A DNA stretch of 64,000 nucleotides from Dryococelus australis (lineage: Eukaryota > Arthropoda > Insecta > Phasmatodea > Phasmatidae). The notes below the pieces were generated by a model. That model saw nothing but the letters and a program-made list of their open reading frames with translations, did no database searches and was not told the DNA's origin. The stretch is taken from positions 64,312,590 through 64,376,589 of the forward strand of contig CM057002.1 of the NCBI GenBank assembly GCA_029891345.1. Reading direction: 5' to 3'. Both the position numbers and the translations under genes were made by a program. Within the stretch, counting starts at the first letter, position 1. Every line of letters starts with the position of its first letter. Positions 24,593-33,689 of this stretch are shown here, in pieces.

Positions 24593-25474
24593 GATTAAAT
24601 ATTCCTCAGACGATCTAAAAACTGAGCGAAAGATTGTGAATTTGATGGAAGGATTCTGCTGAAAGTGAACGAAAGATAAATGGAAATAACGGGAAATATT
24701 TATGAGAATTGGCTGCAGATTGGCGAATATTGTGAAAGTTTTATGGAAAGGTTGGAAGGTTAATGGATTGATCCAAATATCGATGGAATGATTGCAGGGT
24801 TGACGGATTGTTGGATAAGAAAATCACAGAAGGTAGAACTGTTTATCACCCTCGTACATTCCAAGTCTCCAGGGTCTAGAAATATTTTGATTTAAATAAC
24901 GCCGTTTGGGCATATAAATCTGTTGGCAGATGCTGATCCATACCATGATTATAACATACTCGTTAATGTGGTCGCTATTAGTATGATGAGCTTAATTTAG
25001 TCATACATATATTTTAAAATCTGAGTAGCATACTTATGCCTACAGAAGAGCCGAGGCAGTGAATAATTTGCTGATTCTGGCATCAGTCTTCAAGACAGGG
25101 GACTGGAAATGTAATTTAATGAGAGACTTTTTCATATTTCCGCAGTACCCTATGTCTAATTTTGACACTATATAAAATAAATAAATATATTTTTATTCAA
25201 AATGATTTTAAAATGGGATAATTAATACAGATTTATGATTTGACATACCCTATTCCTATCAGACCATTATGGTTACCTGTAAGAGGCATATTTGCTTTCA
25301 TAATTAGTAAGTTTAACTGCTGAGCGCCTTCGGATATATCCTAAGTCGACAGCTTCTGAGAACCTCCTGAGTCGAGCCGAAGATAGCCGAGCTCGTCCGA
25401 GCCAAGTCGAAGACCGCCAGCCGCACAGCTCCCATTAAAAATACAATGTGCCTCAATGCCCAAATATACACTAC

Positions 25475-25690
25475 TTGAAATTATTTCGTTGCTTTCTGTA
25501 TATCATTGTAAATATTAGCAAATATGTAAAATATTTGCCTTTTAATAATTTCACAGTTTCCCTTAACTAGCGCTTGAGTAGAGTGGCAAGGCCCATTGCA
25601 TTGTTAGGTTCACATATAGTAGAAGAATACGCAACGAGCATGCAAATATATCACAAGTCGGGCTTTCAGAAGTCCTCAATTTAACATGAA
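25475..25690 (-). mobile_element. TA-type MITE remnant (GGCTGTTCACGG family, long subtype)
   Basis: The segment resembles the last half of the copy at 63030-63456: TTTCACAGTTTCCC, GGCAAGGCCCATTGCATTG, AGAATACGCAACGAGCATGC and CTTTCAGAAGTC correspond in order. The outer terminus is degraded beyond about 25675 and the other half is absent. It lies 30 bp outside the foldback element. Confidence 0.6.
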
Positions 25691-26004
25691 TACATTATAA
25701 CGTAGGAATTGACAACTGCAGGCAGGCATGCTTGTAATTTTGGTCCGTGATAGGCGCGACATGTCTTTGTTGTGACGCTTCATGTGAAAAAGCGAGCATG
25801 GATCGAATTTAAGCGCGTCGTCGGGCGCCATAACTACGGCGCGCCCGTCATTCGTGTGGCGCCATATATTAGCCGTGGGGACTGTAGCCCGCTGTACGAC
25901 AGACAATATGGCTGGCACCTGAGTAATAATCTTCAATCGTATATGTCCGTTTACGGGAAAATTACGGGTTCTGTAAAACGTATTTATGAACAAATTGAAA
26001 CTTA
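25691..26004. other. Unassigned GC-richer segment
   Basis: Overlapping frames on both strands (77 and 112 codons) reflect a GC-rich patch. No domain was recognised. It may be the upstream, decayed part of the LINE fragment that follows. Confidence 0.3.
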
Positions 26005-26800
26005 ATGTACGCATATATAACGGGAAACGTGGTACCTATGGATTATTCCATTAATATATTCTTTTACACAGCAATGTTTTCAAGTTGCGTCGATAGCTCA
26101 GCAACAATTTTGCGCCCAGCGGACTTTTACGCAGCATTACAGAAAATGATGTGGTCTGAAGTTAGACGCATGCCACTTCAATACCGCCATGCAAAGGAAG
26201 CACTCGCAACTCTAGTAGAACACTTACCGGAAGGGTCAGTCGCATCGGCGAGATATTTGTACATTCGGGCTTCCAAAATGTCGGCAGTCATAGCATCTGT
26301 TGTGAATCGCACCCCAACCATCCGCTGGAGGCGCCCATGGAAAATACTTGCCGATCCTAACCTTTCTTCGGATCTTCGAGCTGCAGCATTCGGCTTCTAC
26401 AACAATATCGTGGCAACTCAGCAGCGTAAATACAGCATTCACCTGACAGCTGACCCTTCATGCCCGCTGTGTGGCAACACTGACACGGCCCTTCATAGGT
26501 TAATTTCCTGTGTTTGTGCAGCTCCCATCTGGCAGAGGTGTCGCGTACGAGTACGAAAAATAATTCACGATGAACATAGAGATGTCAGCGACACGCACAT
26601 GCTTCATTGCGATTTCTTCACCTTCCCCTAAGTTCGACGAAGAGCTTCGGCCTGGTATATACTTCATGCGATCGGTTTTTTTGGTGGACCGTTCGACACC
26701 GGTGACAGTTCAAGACTTTGTCCAGCTTCTTCGTCAAGATAGGTGGGACATGGCGCGGCGTGGCACATTGCGTCAGTGGTACGGCAATTTTTTATTTTCA
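26005..26800 (+). pseudogene. LINE C-terminal fragment with zinc-knuckle-like motif
   Basis: From about 26090 the frame reads RAAAFGFYNNIVATQQRKY, then CPLCGNTDTALHRLISC and APIWQR. This is the Cys-Cys-His-Cys segment at the C-terminus of many non-LTR retrotransposon polyproteins, beyond the reverse transcriptase. The frame ends near 26631. Matching sequence continues in another frame (26630-26800) with a VQDFVQLLRQDRW stretch and RQWYGNFL, the usual continuation in such proteins. One frameshift therefore separates the two parts. No reverse transcriptase was found upstream, so the copy is 5' truncated. The clade differs from the LINE at 2.8-5.5 kb. Confidence 0.65.
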
Positions 26801-27005
26801 TTGTGGCGTTTACGCCTACATAAAATGCGTGTATATTACCGAAGTTGGGTGTACGCCGTGCGCTGCCCACCCCTCGGTCCTTACCAGTGTACACCTTAAT
26901 GTTCCAATAGTAATCGTTGATAGGCTGTAATGTTACAGGTCAGTCTCCCGTCTCCCGTGTCGGGGTGTACTCTGTGCGCTGCCCCTCGCGATAAATAATT
27001 TAGGT

Positions 27006-27006
<1 letters not shown>

Positions 27007-27046
<40 letters not shown>
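27007..27046. repeat. (TA)n microsatellite
   Basis: About 40 bp of uninterrupted TA, about 200 bp beyond the recognisable LINE C-terminus. Confidence 0.95.
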
Positions 27047-27051
<5 letters not shown>

Positions 27052-27910
27052 GGTTAGCATACAATAGAGAAATTTAACACAAAGATTGGTTAACACGTGC
27101 GCCTCACACGCTCAAGGTCCTCGGTTGTGCCATGTAGTGGATTGTGAGCTGCCTGCAAAACTGGGACAGTTTTCAACACCAAAGGATACCAAAACAATAA
27201 TATTCCATTATTGTTAGAAAACAATGAAGTTTGGTTCTTCGACTTTGTCAGTAAAACCAGTTCACCAAATGTTCATATCGTTTTGTGCTCCCATGTAAGA
27301 ATTGTGTAGCTATTTATTGAGTATTTTGTTATGGTTTCTATTGTGTTTGAATGTGTACTGAATAATAGGTTAAGGTTAAATACTCCTGTGTATTGATTGT
27401 GATAGTAAATTTATTTATTATATAAAGAAAGTGTGTTAGAGCTCGGGCTGGCGCCATGTAATATTAGGTTTTAGTGTTCAAATCTGCGTGTGACCAAATT
27501 TTTTTAGTAATTTTATGTGATACATTATTGCTGTTTATAATTGAAGTGTTTGAGAGAAAACGCTTATTTCTAGAATATCTTTGTCTAAAAGCAATAATAC
27601 AAACCAAAGCTAAGTAAAAAAAAAAAAAAAAAACCCACAGGCAGCCGATTGCATTGTGCAGTTACTAGTTTTTATACAAAGAAATTCTGGAAATAAACAT
27701 TTTCTGACAATAACATAAATTATAAACAATATTAATGTATTACACAGAATAATGATAAAAAATTTGTCCCTACCTTTGATAAAACGTAAATAAGCTGATG
27801 ACAGTGGCGAATTAAATATTGTTTTGGTTTAATGTAGCCAAATAATTACGTAAAATAAACATATTTACGATAGTTTACTATTTGTATTGTGCAATTTACC
27901 GTTATTAAGA
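27047..27910. other. Unassigned sequence
   Basis: A tRNA-like string at 27080-27130 (GGTTAACACGTGCGCCTCAC) has an A-box-like start but a poor B-box, so I do not call a SINE. An A-run lies at 27617-27634. Nothing else was recognised. Confidence 0.3.
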
Positions 27911-27914
27911 ACAG

Positions 27915-28015
27915 TAAAAAAAAAATTCGCAAGGGAGTGGGATTGAACTCATACACCGTTTCACTCTAGACCGAAACTTCACCATCTGCCTTACCAAGCC
28001 ACATTGCAATAATGG
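27915..28015 (-). mobile_element. tRNA-derived SINE head (candidate)
   Basis: On the minus strand TGGCTTGGTAAGGCAGATGG (A-box-like) is followed at tRNA-like spacing by GAGTTCAATCCCACTCCC (B-box-like). An A-rich tail is not evident and no second copy was found. Confidence 0.45.
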
Positions 28016-28858
28016 GAGGAAAATATTCAACTTATTATTTCACCTCGTAATTGTGAAGATTTAATTTGCATCCCCTTGCTTTTTGTTGTTAGTTTAATGG
28101 GTACCGTTAGGATTGTTACAATGAACAGTATATATTAGTGCACTCTCTTCACCACATTATAAATGCAGTTTAAACCTTCATACAGAGCGCTGTGAAAACA
28201 AAACGAATGGCGTAAAAACGGAATGAAAGGCAGAATGTTCATATCATCTCGTCAAATTTTGTTTTGAAAGACGAAACACATTTTACAAAATATTTCGTAT
28301 TGTTATGATTAGTGTTTATCCGTAGTCACTTTACTTGATACACGTTGTTAACGGCGTTAATTTTATTTTGAAAATTGTTAGAGACGGAGTAAGTTGCTAG
28401 AGATGCAGACTGGCGTGACTGTTGTATCAGTAAGATACTTTGACAGATATTGGAACAGTGAAATTCGAACTGGTTCAGATTTAGAGAGCAAATAGAGTAA
28501 ATACTTGCACTGTGGACATTGCTGTTGCGATTTCGTTTGCTTATTTTTGGCGTGCGTTTTCTATTGGCTATAAAAAAAAAAAAAACACCCACATACACAC
28601 ACGTTTCTTGTGCAGTTTCAATACCAGCACTGGTATATTTACACTTCCCAGCCGTCATAGTCATGACGCCTTAGTTAACGACTAGGGGGTTATGACAACA
28701 CTATCCGTGCTCGCATTTTCGTGCGGCCGTCACCCCGTAGCCGTCGTCCCGTATGACACGTCAGAACTGTGACAGTGCCATGTAATAGAACTATGCTTGC
28801 GCTGCTCGTATGGGTTATATGATAAGTGTTTTCGCGTGGATGGCGACAATTTTTTGAG
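28016..28858. other. Unassigned sequence
   Basis: A minus-strand frame of 112 codons (28326-28664) and a short CA-rich patch near 28585 are the only structures. Nothing was recognised. Confidence 0.3.
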
Positions 28859-28861
28859 TAA

Positions 28862-29374
28862 TGCCGGAATCACATAGCCTCGACGCGCACGACACGATGG
28901 CCAACAGCCAATGAAATACAAGATATATCGTCGTGAGCCCGACCGATTTTGTCGCCCGAGCAGTAATTTTGGACTAAAAATTATTTCTATTCTTCGTCGT
29001 GTCGTATGACACGGCACACAGAATGTACAACATTGCAAAGTGAAATTGTATTGTAAGATTTCCATACAATGGTAAATACGCAGCTTAAAAGAAAAAAAAA
29101 AATTGAAAACTGCTGTATCTGACTATTAAAAATAATAATTTTACGTTTGTATGCATTAGCGATACAAATTGGTACCATTATGTATTACAAATTTCCCTCT
29201 TGTTCACCGCCTTTGAAATTAATATAGCCTATCAGCGCCTTCTAAATAGTTAGGTTAAATACCGAGAGCGTAGTGTCGGTCGTGCTGTAAATTCAAGTAG
29301 TCACATTGAAATGTATCGTTGTTGCGTTCGTGGTCGTGTCGTGCTGTGTTGGTCGGGGCTGTGTGAATCCGGCA
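28862..29374. mobile_element. PIF/Harbinger-like MITE with TAA duplication
   Basis: The left terminus TGCCGGAATCACATAGCC and right terminus (reverse complement TGCCGGATTCACACAGCC) match at 16 of 18 positions, and both continue toward GCACGACACGA. The element is 513 bp and flanked on both sides by TAA (28859-28861 and 29375-29377). A 3-bp TWA duplication is the hallmark of PIF/Harbinger insertion. No transposase is inside, so it is a nonautonomous derivative. Confidence 0.72.
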
Positions 29375-29377
29375 TAA

Positions 29378-29928
29378 GACGTTTCTTAAATCGCACTAGA
29401 TTGTGATGTTGTTCGCAGTTTCAAGGCGTAAATACCTCACAACAATTTTTGACGTGAAACGTTTTTAAAATCAGACCGAAACATACGGGTATCAGGATAG
29501 AAATTAGCACCGTCACGAAAAATTCTATAGTCTCGCCTTAATAACGCCCTAAGTATTAACCTTATAGATGCAAGTGCGGTGTAGTTTTGTACCATATATA
29601 TATAAGAGGGGGGGAGGAAGGGGACTCGCAGCGCTAACCGGTCAAAACCGGCGCTCTCGTTTCTTTCTGTTCAATGTAACTCACGAGCCAGACGTAATGG
29701 CGCAGTGATTCGGGTGTTTGTGTATATTGTTTGTCGAGATATATCGATTTAAGTAATAAAAAGTGTATCGTGGACAGTATTTATATAAAAAAACATTAAC
29801 TTAATAAGCAGAAAAAAATATAAACAATTCTATAAGTTGGCCTCATCCCGCGTAAGGGCCCGCCGACAATATATACCACGCATATTGATGGAAAGATGAG
29901 GCCTTGGGCTATGCACAGGTACCGCAAT
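29378..29928. other. Unassigned sequence
   Basis: AT-rich with a short TATATATATA patch near 29596. No element recognised. Confidence 0.35.
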
Positions 29929-30646
29929 GTCCCAAAGTTGACGCTCACGAGACGGTTTCGGTAGTCACACAAATATGACGCTCGCGAGACGGTTTCGGGA
30001 GCGTCACAAAGTTGACTCACTCGAGACAGTTTCGGGAGTCTCGCAAAGATGACACTTGCGAGATGGTTTCGGGAGTGTCGCAAAGATGACACTTGCGAGA
30101 TGGTTTCGGGAGTGTCGCAAAGATGACACTTGCGAGATGGTTTCGGGAGTCTCGCAAAGACGATACTTGCGAGATGGTTTCGGGAGTGTCACAAAGTTGA
30201 CACATGCGAGACAGTTTCGGGAGTGTCGCAAAGTTGACACTTGCGAGATGGTTTCGGGAGTGTCGCAAAGTCGACACTTGCGAGATGGTCTCGGGAGTGT
30301 CGCAAAAATGAAACTTGCGAGATGGTTTCGGGAGTCTCGCAAAGGTGACACTTGCGAGATGGTTTCGGGAGTGTCGCAAAGATGACACTTGCGAAATCGT
30401 TTCGGGAGTCTCGCAAAGACGATACTTGCGAGATGGTTTCGGGAGTGTCGCAAAGTTGACACATGCGAGACAGTTTCGGGAGTGTTGCAAAGATGACACT
30501 TGCGAGATGGTTTCGGGAGTCTCGCAAAGTTGACACTTGCGAGATGGTTTCGGGAGTGTCGCAAAGTTGACTCTCGCGAGACGGTTTCGGGATCGTCGCA
30601 AAGTCGACGCTCGCGAAACGATTTCGGGATCGTCGCAAAGTTGACG
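29929..30646. repeat. 37-bp minisatellite, about 19 copies
   Basis: The anchor GGTTTCGGGAG recurs every 37 bp (for example 29954, 29991, 30028 and 30065). The consensus is GAGATGGTTTCGGGAGTGTC followed by GCAAAGTTGACACTTGC. Because 37 is not a multiple of three and the unit has almost no stops, it opens long frames on both strands. On the minus strand up to 268 codons read as a 37-residue protein repeat (PETISQV, RHSRNHL and ATLPKPSRKC strings). I treat these frames as by-products of the repeat. Confidence 0.93.
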
Positions 30647-30648
30647 CG

Positions 30649-30843
30649 GTGTGCTCGGTGAAGGATGGCTTGAGCACCTCTACCACTACTGTACTCGATC
30701 CGATGTACATAGCGAGTGATTATACTCCGATCGACATATCGAGTGATGACACCCATGCATCTGTCGATTCGTCTCCGAGCGGATGGATTAGTCGAATCGA
30801 TGCGATGCACGACTATTGGCGTGCAGTAGACGCTGTCATGTAG
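30649..30843 (+). CDS. Unassigned 64-codon open frame after the minisatellite
   Basis: A plus-strand frame runs from the edge of the 37-bp array to a TAG at 30841. Its composition is acidic and Ser/Thr/Asp-rich (DYTPIDISSDDTHASVDSSP). The sequence is more GC-rich than its surroundings. I recognise no family. It may be an exon end, part of the element that carries the minisatellite, or chance. Confidence 0.15.
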   Translation: MCSVKDGLSTSTTTVLDPMYIASDYTPIDISSDDTHASVDSSPSGWISRIDAMHDYWRAVDAVM

Positions 30844-30849
30844 CCTAGG

Positions 30850-31825
30850 ACTGATTTTAAATCAAGACGAATCCAACGACTTCTCTTTATTTTTTTTAAT
30901 CGGTTTGGCTGTAAGAAGTAACAAACTAACTAGCATGCGTGCATACATGATTGCGACATTCATAACCCTTCCTTTTGGGTTTACCGTAGTCGGGTAAAAA
31001 GTGACTCGCTGCCGTAGACATTTCATATTAAACCAACGGCTACGCGCCCCAACACAGATCCACCCGATTTCCTACAAAATGATTAAAGTTACCGTTAATT
31101 CACGATAGTTGAATAGTATTTTGCCTGATAGTTGAAAAGTATTTTGCCAGATAATTGGGCTATGAAATCGATGGCAAATATTTTGAGCAGGGCAGTACGA
31201 CAGCTCATATTGCTAGTGTAACCAAAAATATCCCGTAACGAAAAAATAAAAAAATTGTAGCCTGTACGAGTTCAAGCCCTTAAGTCCCAGACGGCATTAT
31301 CAAAATATTCGAGAGCCTGTGTGGACTTGATATATACTACTACAATATTTTTTAACATCATTCATTATTCACTTTGTCGTTAAATGCACAGTGGTGGAAA
31401 TTTTAAGAAATCCTTACAAATAATGGTGAGTTACACATTGAACAGACTGTAGCTGGCTCTTACATTAGAAATTCTGCTGCGATGACATGCTGATAGAAGC
31501 CAAGGGTTGGAAGCGGTCTAATTCCTGCGAAGGATTTTACGTGTGACTTGCTCAAACGGACCGAGTTGAATCGAGTTTAAACAGCTGAAATCCTGGTTTG
31601 GGGAGGGGGGCGGAATTAGCCCCGGTGCCTGCACTCAGAGAAGCTCGGCGTTTAAAAACATAAAACCCTCGCGAGCTAGCGGCAGCCTCATTTCCATTTG
31701 ACGAAGGGAAAGGACGCACTTCTCCCCAGGGGCTGCAGGAGCCACAGATTAAAGTTGTAAATCCAGACAGAGACGCGTCATTCCACGGTACGTCGCGCCA
31801 ACGTGCGGGGGTCAACTTCCGTCTT
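30850..31825. other. Unassigned sequence with a GC-rich block
   Basis: 31545-31820 is GC-rich and opens an 87-codon minus frame with no recognised domain. The remainder is AT-rich. Confidence 0.3.
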
Positions 31826-31828
31826 TTA

Positions 31829-32066
31829 TAGGCTGTTCATGATAAAGCGAACACTTTTGACGCCCTAGTTAATTTTTCGTTTCAGCCATATTAAATCCGT
31901 TAACGACCTTTTTAAATAAATGTATCACCCGTAAGTAATAAACACAGTGTTTATATTCCACAACTTTCGGAAGTTAACGTCTAAAGCTAAAATAAAATAT
32001 ATTTATCGACTATTTTTCCAATTGAGAGGGCGTTCAAAAGTGCTCACTTTACCGTGAATAGCCTAT
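31829..32066. mobile_element. TA-type MITE (GGCTGTTCACGG family, short subtype)
   Basis: The termini TATAGGCTGTTCATGATAAA and, in inverted form, TATAGGCTATTCACGGTAAA bound about 238 bp. Its interior (GTCTAAAGCTAAAATAAAAT) is shared with the copy at 62499-62739. A TA flank on each side suggests Tc1/mariner-class mobilisation. It has no coding capacity. Confidence 0.82.
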
Positions 32067-32113
32067 ACGGCCGTGCGTTCCAGCAGTCGCACGGGATTAT
32101 AGCTTCTTAAACC

Positions 32114-32790
32114 CCTGTCACACAGTCAAATTTTCCCGTCAAACTGCTCCCAATATGTTTGGCCAAATAAAGCTGGACAGTTATGACGTCATTGTAACGT
32201 CATAAGCGCCACCATATTAGTCCAGAGAAGTTGGTTGGCTTTAATTTCCATCAAGCATTTAAAAATTCCCCGGATCTTGAATTTACTATATGTTTGATGG
32301 TCTCAGCCAATCGGAATCGTGCACGACAAAAATGGACGCCAAGAAATTAAAAATAACGAACAATTGCTGGATACGATGTAAAGTTTATGAAGATAATTTA
32401 TTTATGTAGTAGCGTTCCCGATGAATTTGTTTCAAGTGAGTATTGAAACAAATATTACAATCGAGCATTAAATTTTACATGTCAGGTAACATATCGTTAT
32501 AAATAAATCTTAATTTAGTCAAAAAAAATAATTACAATATTATTACATTTCTTCCTGTGATAGACCGCTTAGAAAAACAAAAGCAATATCTCACTATGAA
32601 GATCATTTAAAAAAATAATTCAAATTATATTCTTTCAGTAAAAAAAATTTGACAGTGTGACACATTTTCAAACACATACAACATTATTTGATAACATTTT
32701 TTGGAAGGAAAAATTTTGTGGCCGTATTTTGTTTTCAAATTTTATTGTCAAATATAGTTGGAGGTGAACGTCTGACAGTGTGACAGGAGC
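32114..32790. mobile_element. Nonautonomous DNA element with CCTGTCACAC termini
   Basis: The left end CCTGTCACACAGTCAAATTT and the inverted right end CCTGTCACACTGTCAGACGT match, and AAAATTTGAC/GTCAAATTTT motifs recur inward. A second GACAGTGTGACAC lies at about 32650, so the right part may be a nested or duplicated terminus. The target-site duplication is not clear; the left flank has TTAA but the right does not. The superfamily is undecided. Confidence 0.55.
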
Positions 32791-32859
32791 TTTACACAAT
32801 AGAAAACTCTATCATTTGACTTTACATTTCCTTTCCTCTGACGAAACCACCCAAACACA

Positions 32860-32932
32860 CTACAATCTTCAAGTCAGAGTTTACACAATACAATCTTCAA
32901 GTCAGATTTTACACAATTGAACATTGGCTCTG
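32860..32932. repeat. Short tandem duplication
   Basis: CAATCTTCAAGTCAGA followed by TTTACACAA occurs twice in direct order, a local duplication of about 30 bp. Confidence 0.75.
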
Positions 32933-33318
32933 CCAGCTTCATAAAAATCTGTATCTTGTTGTGGGAATAATTATTATACTATGGAGGAAAACATTTTACG
33001 TACGTTTTTGAAAAATTTGCTTATAATTTATATTAAAATTTATTTAAAAAAAAAAACTTGTTTCTTTCCTATTAAAAAATGCAAATTCACATTTTTCCTC
33101 TGCACATTATATTCGTTTGCCATTCATGTAATTTAAGACGAGCTTTGTTTTATATACCGAGATTGAAATCTCCCTACAATAAAATAACGCACTTTCCACA
33201 TTGCCTCTGTTAGATTCACGGCAAAATGGCTGCTTGACTTTGACTTTAAATTTCAACTTTTCGAAATCGTAATGTCAAAAGTGCTTGACTTTACTTTTGA
33301 CAGTTCCATTGTGTCAAG

Positions 33319-33617
33319 TACGGCCGTAGAAGGCAGGTCTGGACACTCGCCTATCTAACAATGTTAGCGAAATTATCCCTTATTGACTGATTTAGTCCAT
33401 GGAGTAGCCGCAGAGCGCTGCAAGCAAACTAGCGTTGTTAGCATTGTTGGTATAGGGATAAAACCATAGAGATACGAATGTCATTTTCCCATTATAAGGG
33501 AAAATGTTCAATTCCTTTCCCTATACTAGCGCTCTGCGGCTGGGTTCGTGAACTAAATAGGTCAATAAGGGCGCCAACTTTTCAAGCTAGTGTCCAGACC
33601 TGTCTTCTACGGCTGTG
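33319..33617. mobile_element. MITE with 8-bp target duplication (hAT-like)
   Basis: GTGTCAAG flanks both sides (33311-33318 and 33618-33625). The ends are inverted copies: GTAGAAGGCAGGTCTGGACA on the left against GTAGAAGACAGGTCTGGACA from the right. Inner blocks also pair (GCCGCAGAGCGCT), and a perfect central hairpin (CATTTTCCC...GGGAAAATG, 33481-33506) lies at the midpoint. The 299-bp element is thus a near-complete palindrome. An 8-bp duplication fits hAT or P superfamilies; no transposase is present. Confidence 0.8.
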
Positions 33618-33689
33618 GTGTCAAGCTCAATAAGAAACAACATGTCGGAAAGGAAACGAAAAATCGAAACGTAAAGTAAAATGTTTAAG

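Larger units (their letters stand above)
23368..25444. mobile_element. Foldback-type element with arms of about 0.85-0.9 kb
   Basis: The sequence from 23368 to about 24265 is the inverted, diverged copy of 25444 down to about 24592. The outer ends share ATGGGAGCTGT and a GAAGGCGCTCAGCAGTTA block. The middle shares TCTCTCATTAAATT and a 48-bp identical run (about 23867-23915 against 24925-24973) that includes CATTAACGAGTATGTTATAA. The inner arm turns into CAATCTTTCCATCAAT-type repeats on both sides. The loop is only about 0.33 kb and has no transposase. Long arms with subterminal tandem repeats are the layout of Foldback/Galileo-type elements, but family identity is inferred from form only. No clear target-site duplication was found. 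Confidence 0.82.

Noticed and set aside
29929-30646. CRISPR-like array of short repeats
   Set aside because: The 37-bp units are contiguous with no unique spacers, and the setting is eukaryotic.
30004-30810. 268-codon minus-strand open frame with a 37-residue repeat
   Set aside because: It follows from a 37-bp tandem unit with few stops. Both strands and several frames are open, so openness is not evidence of a gene.
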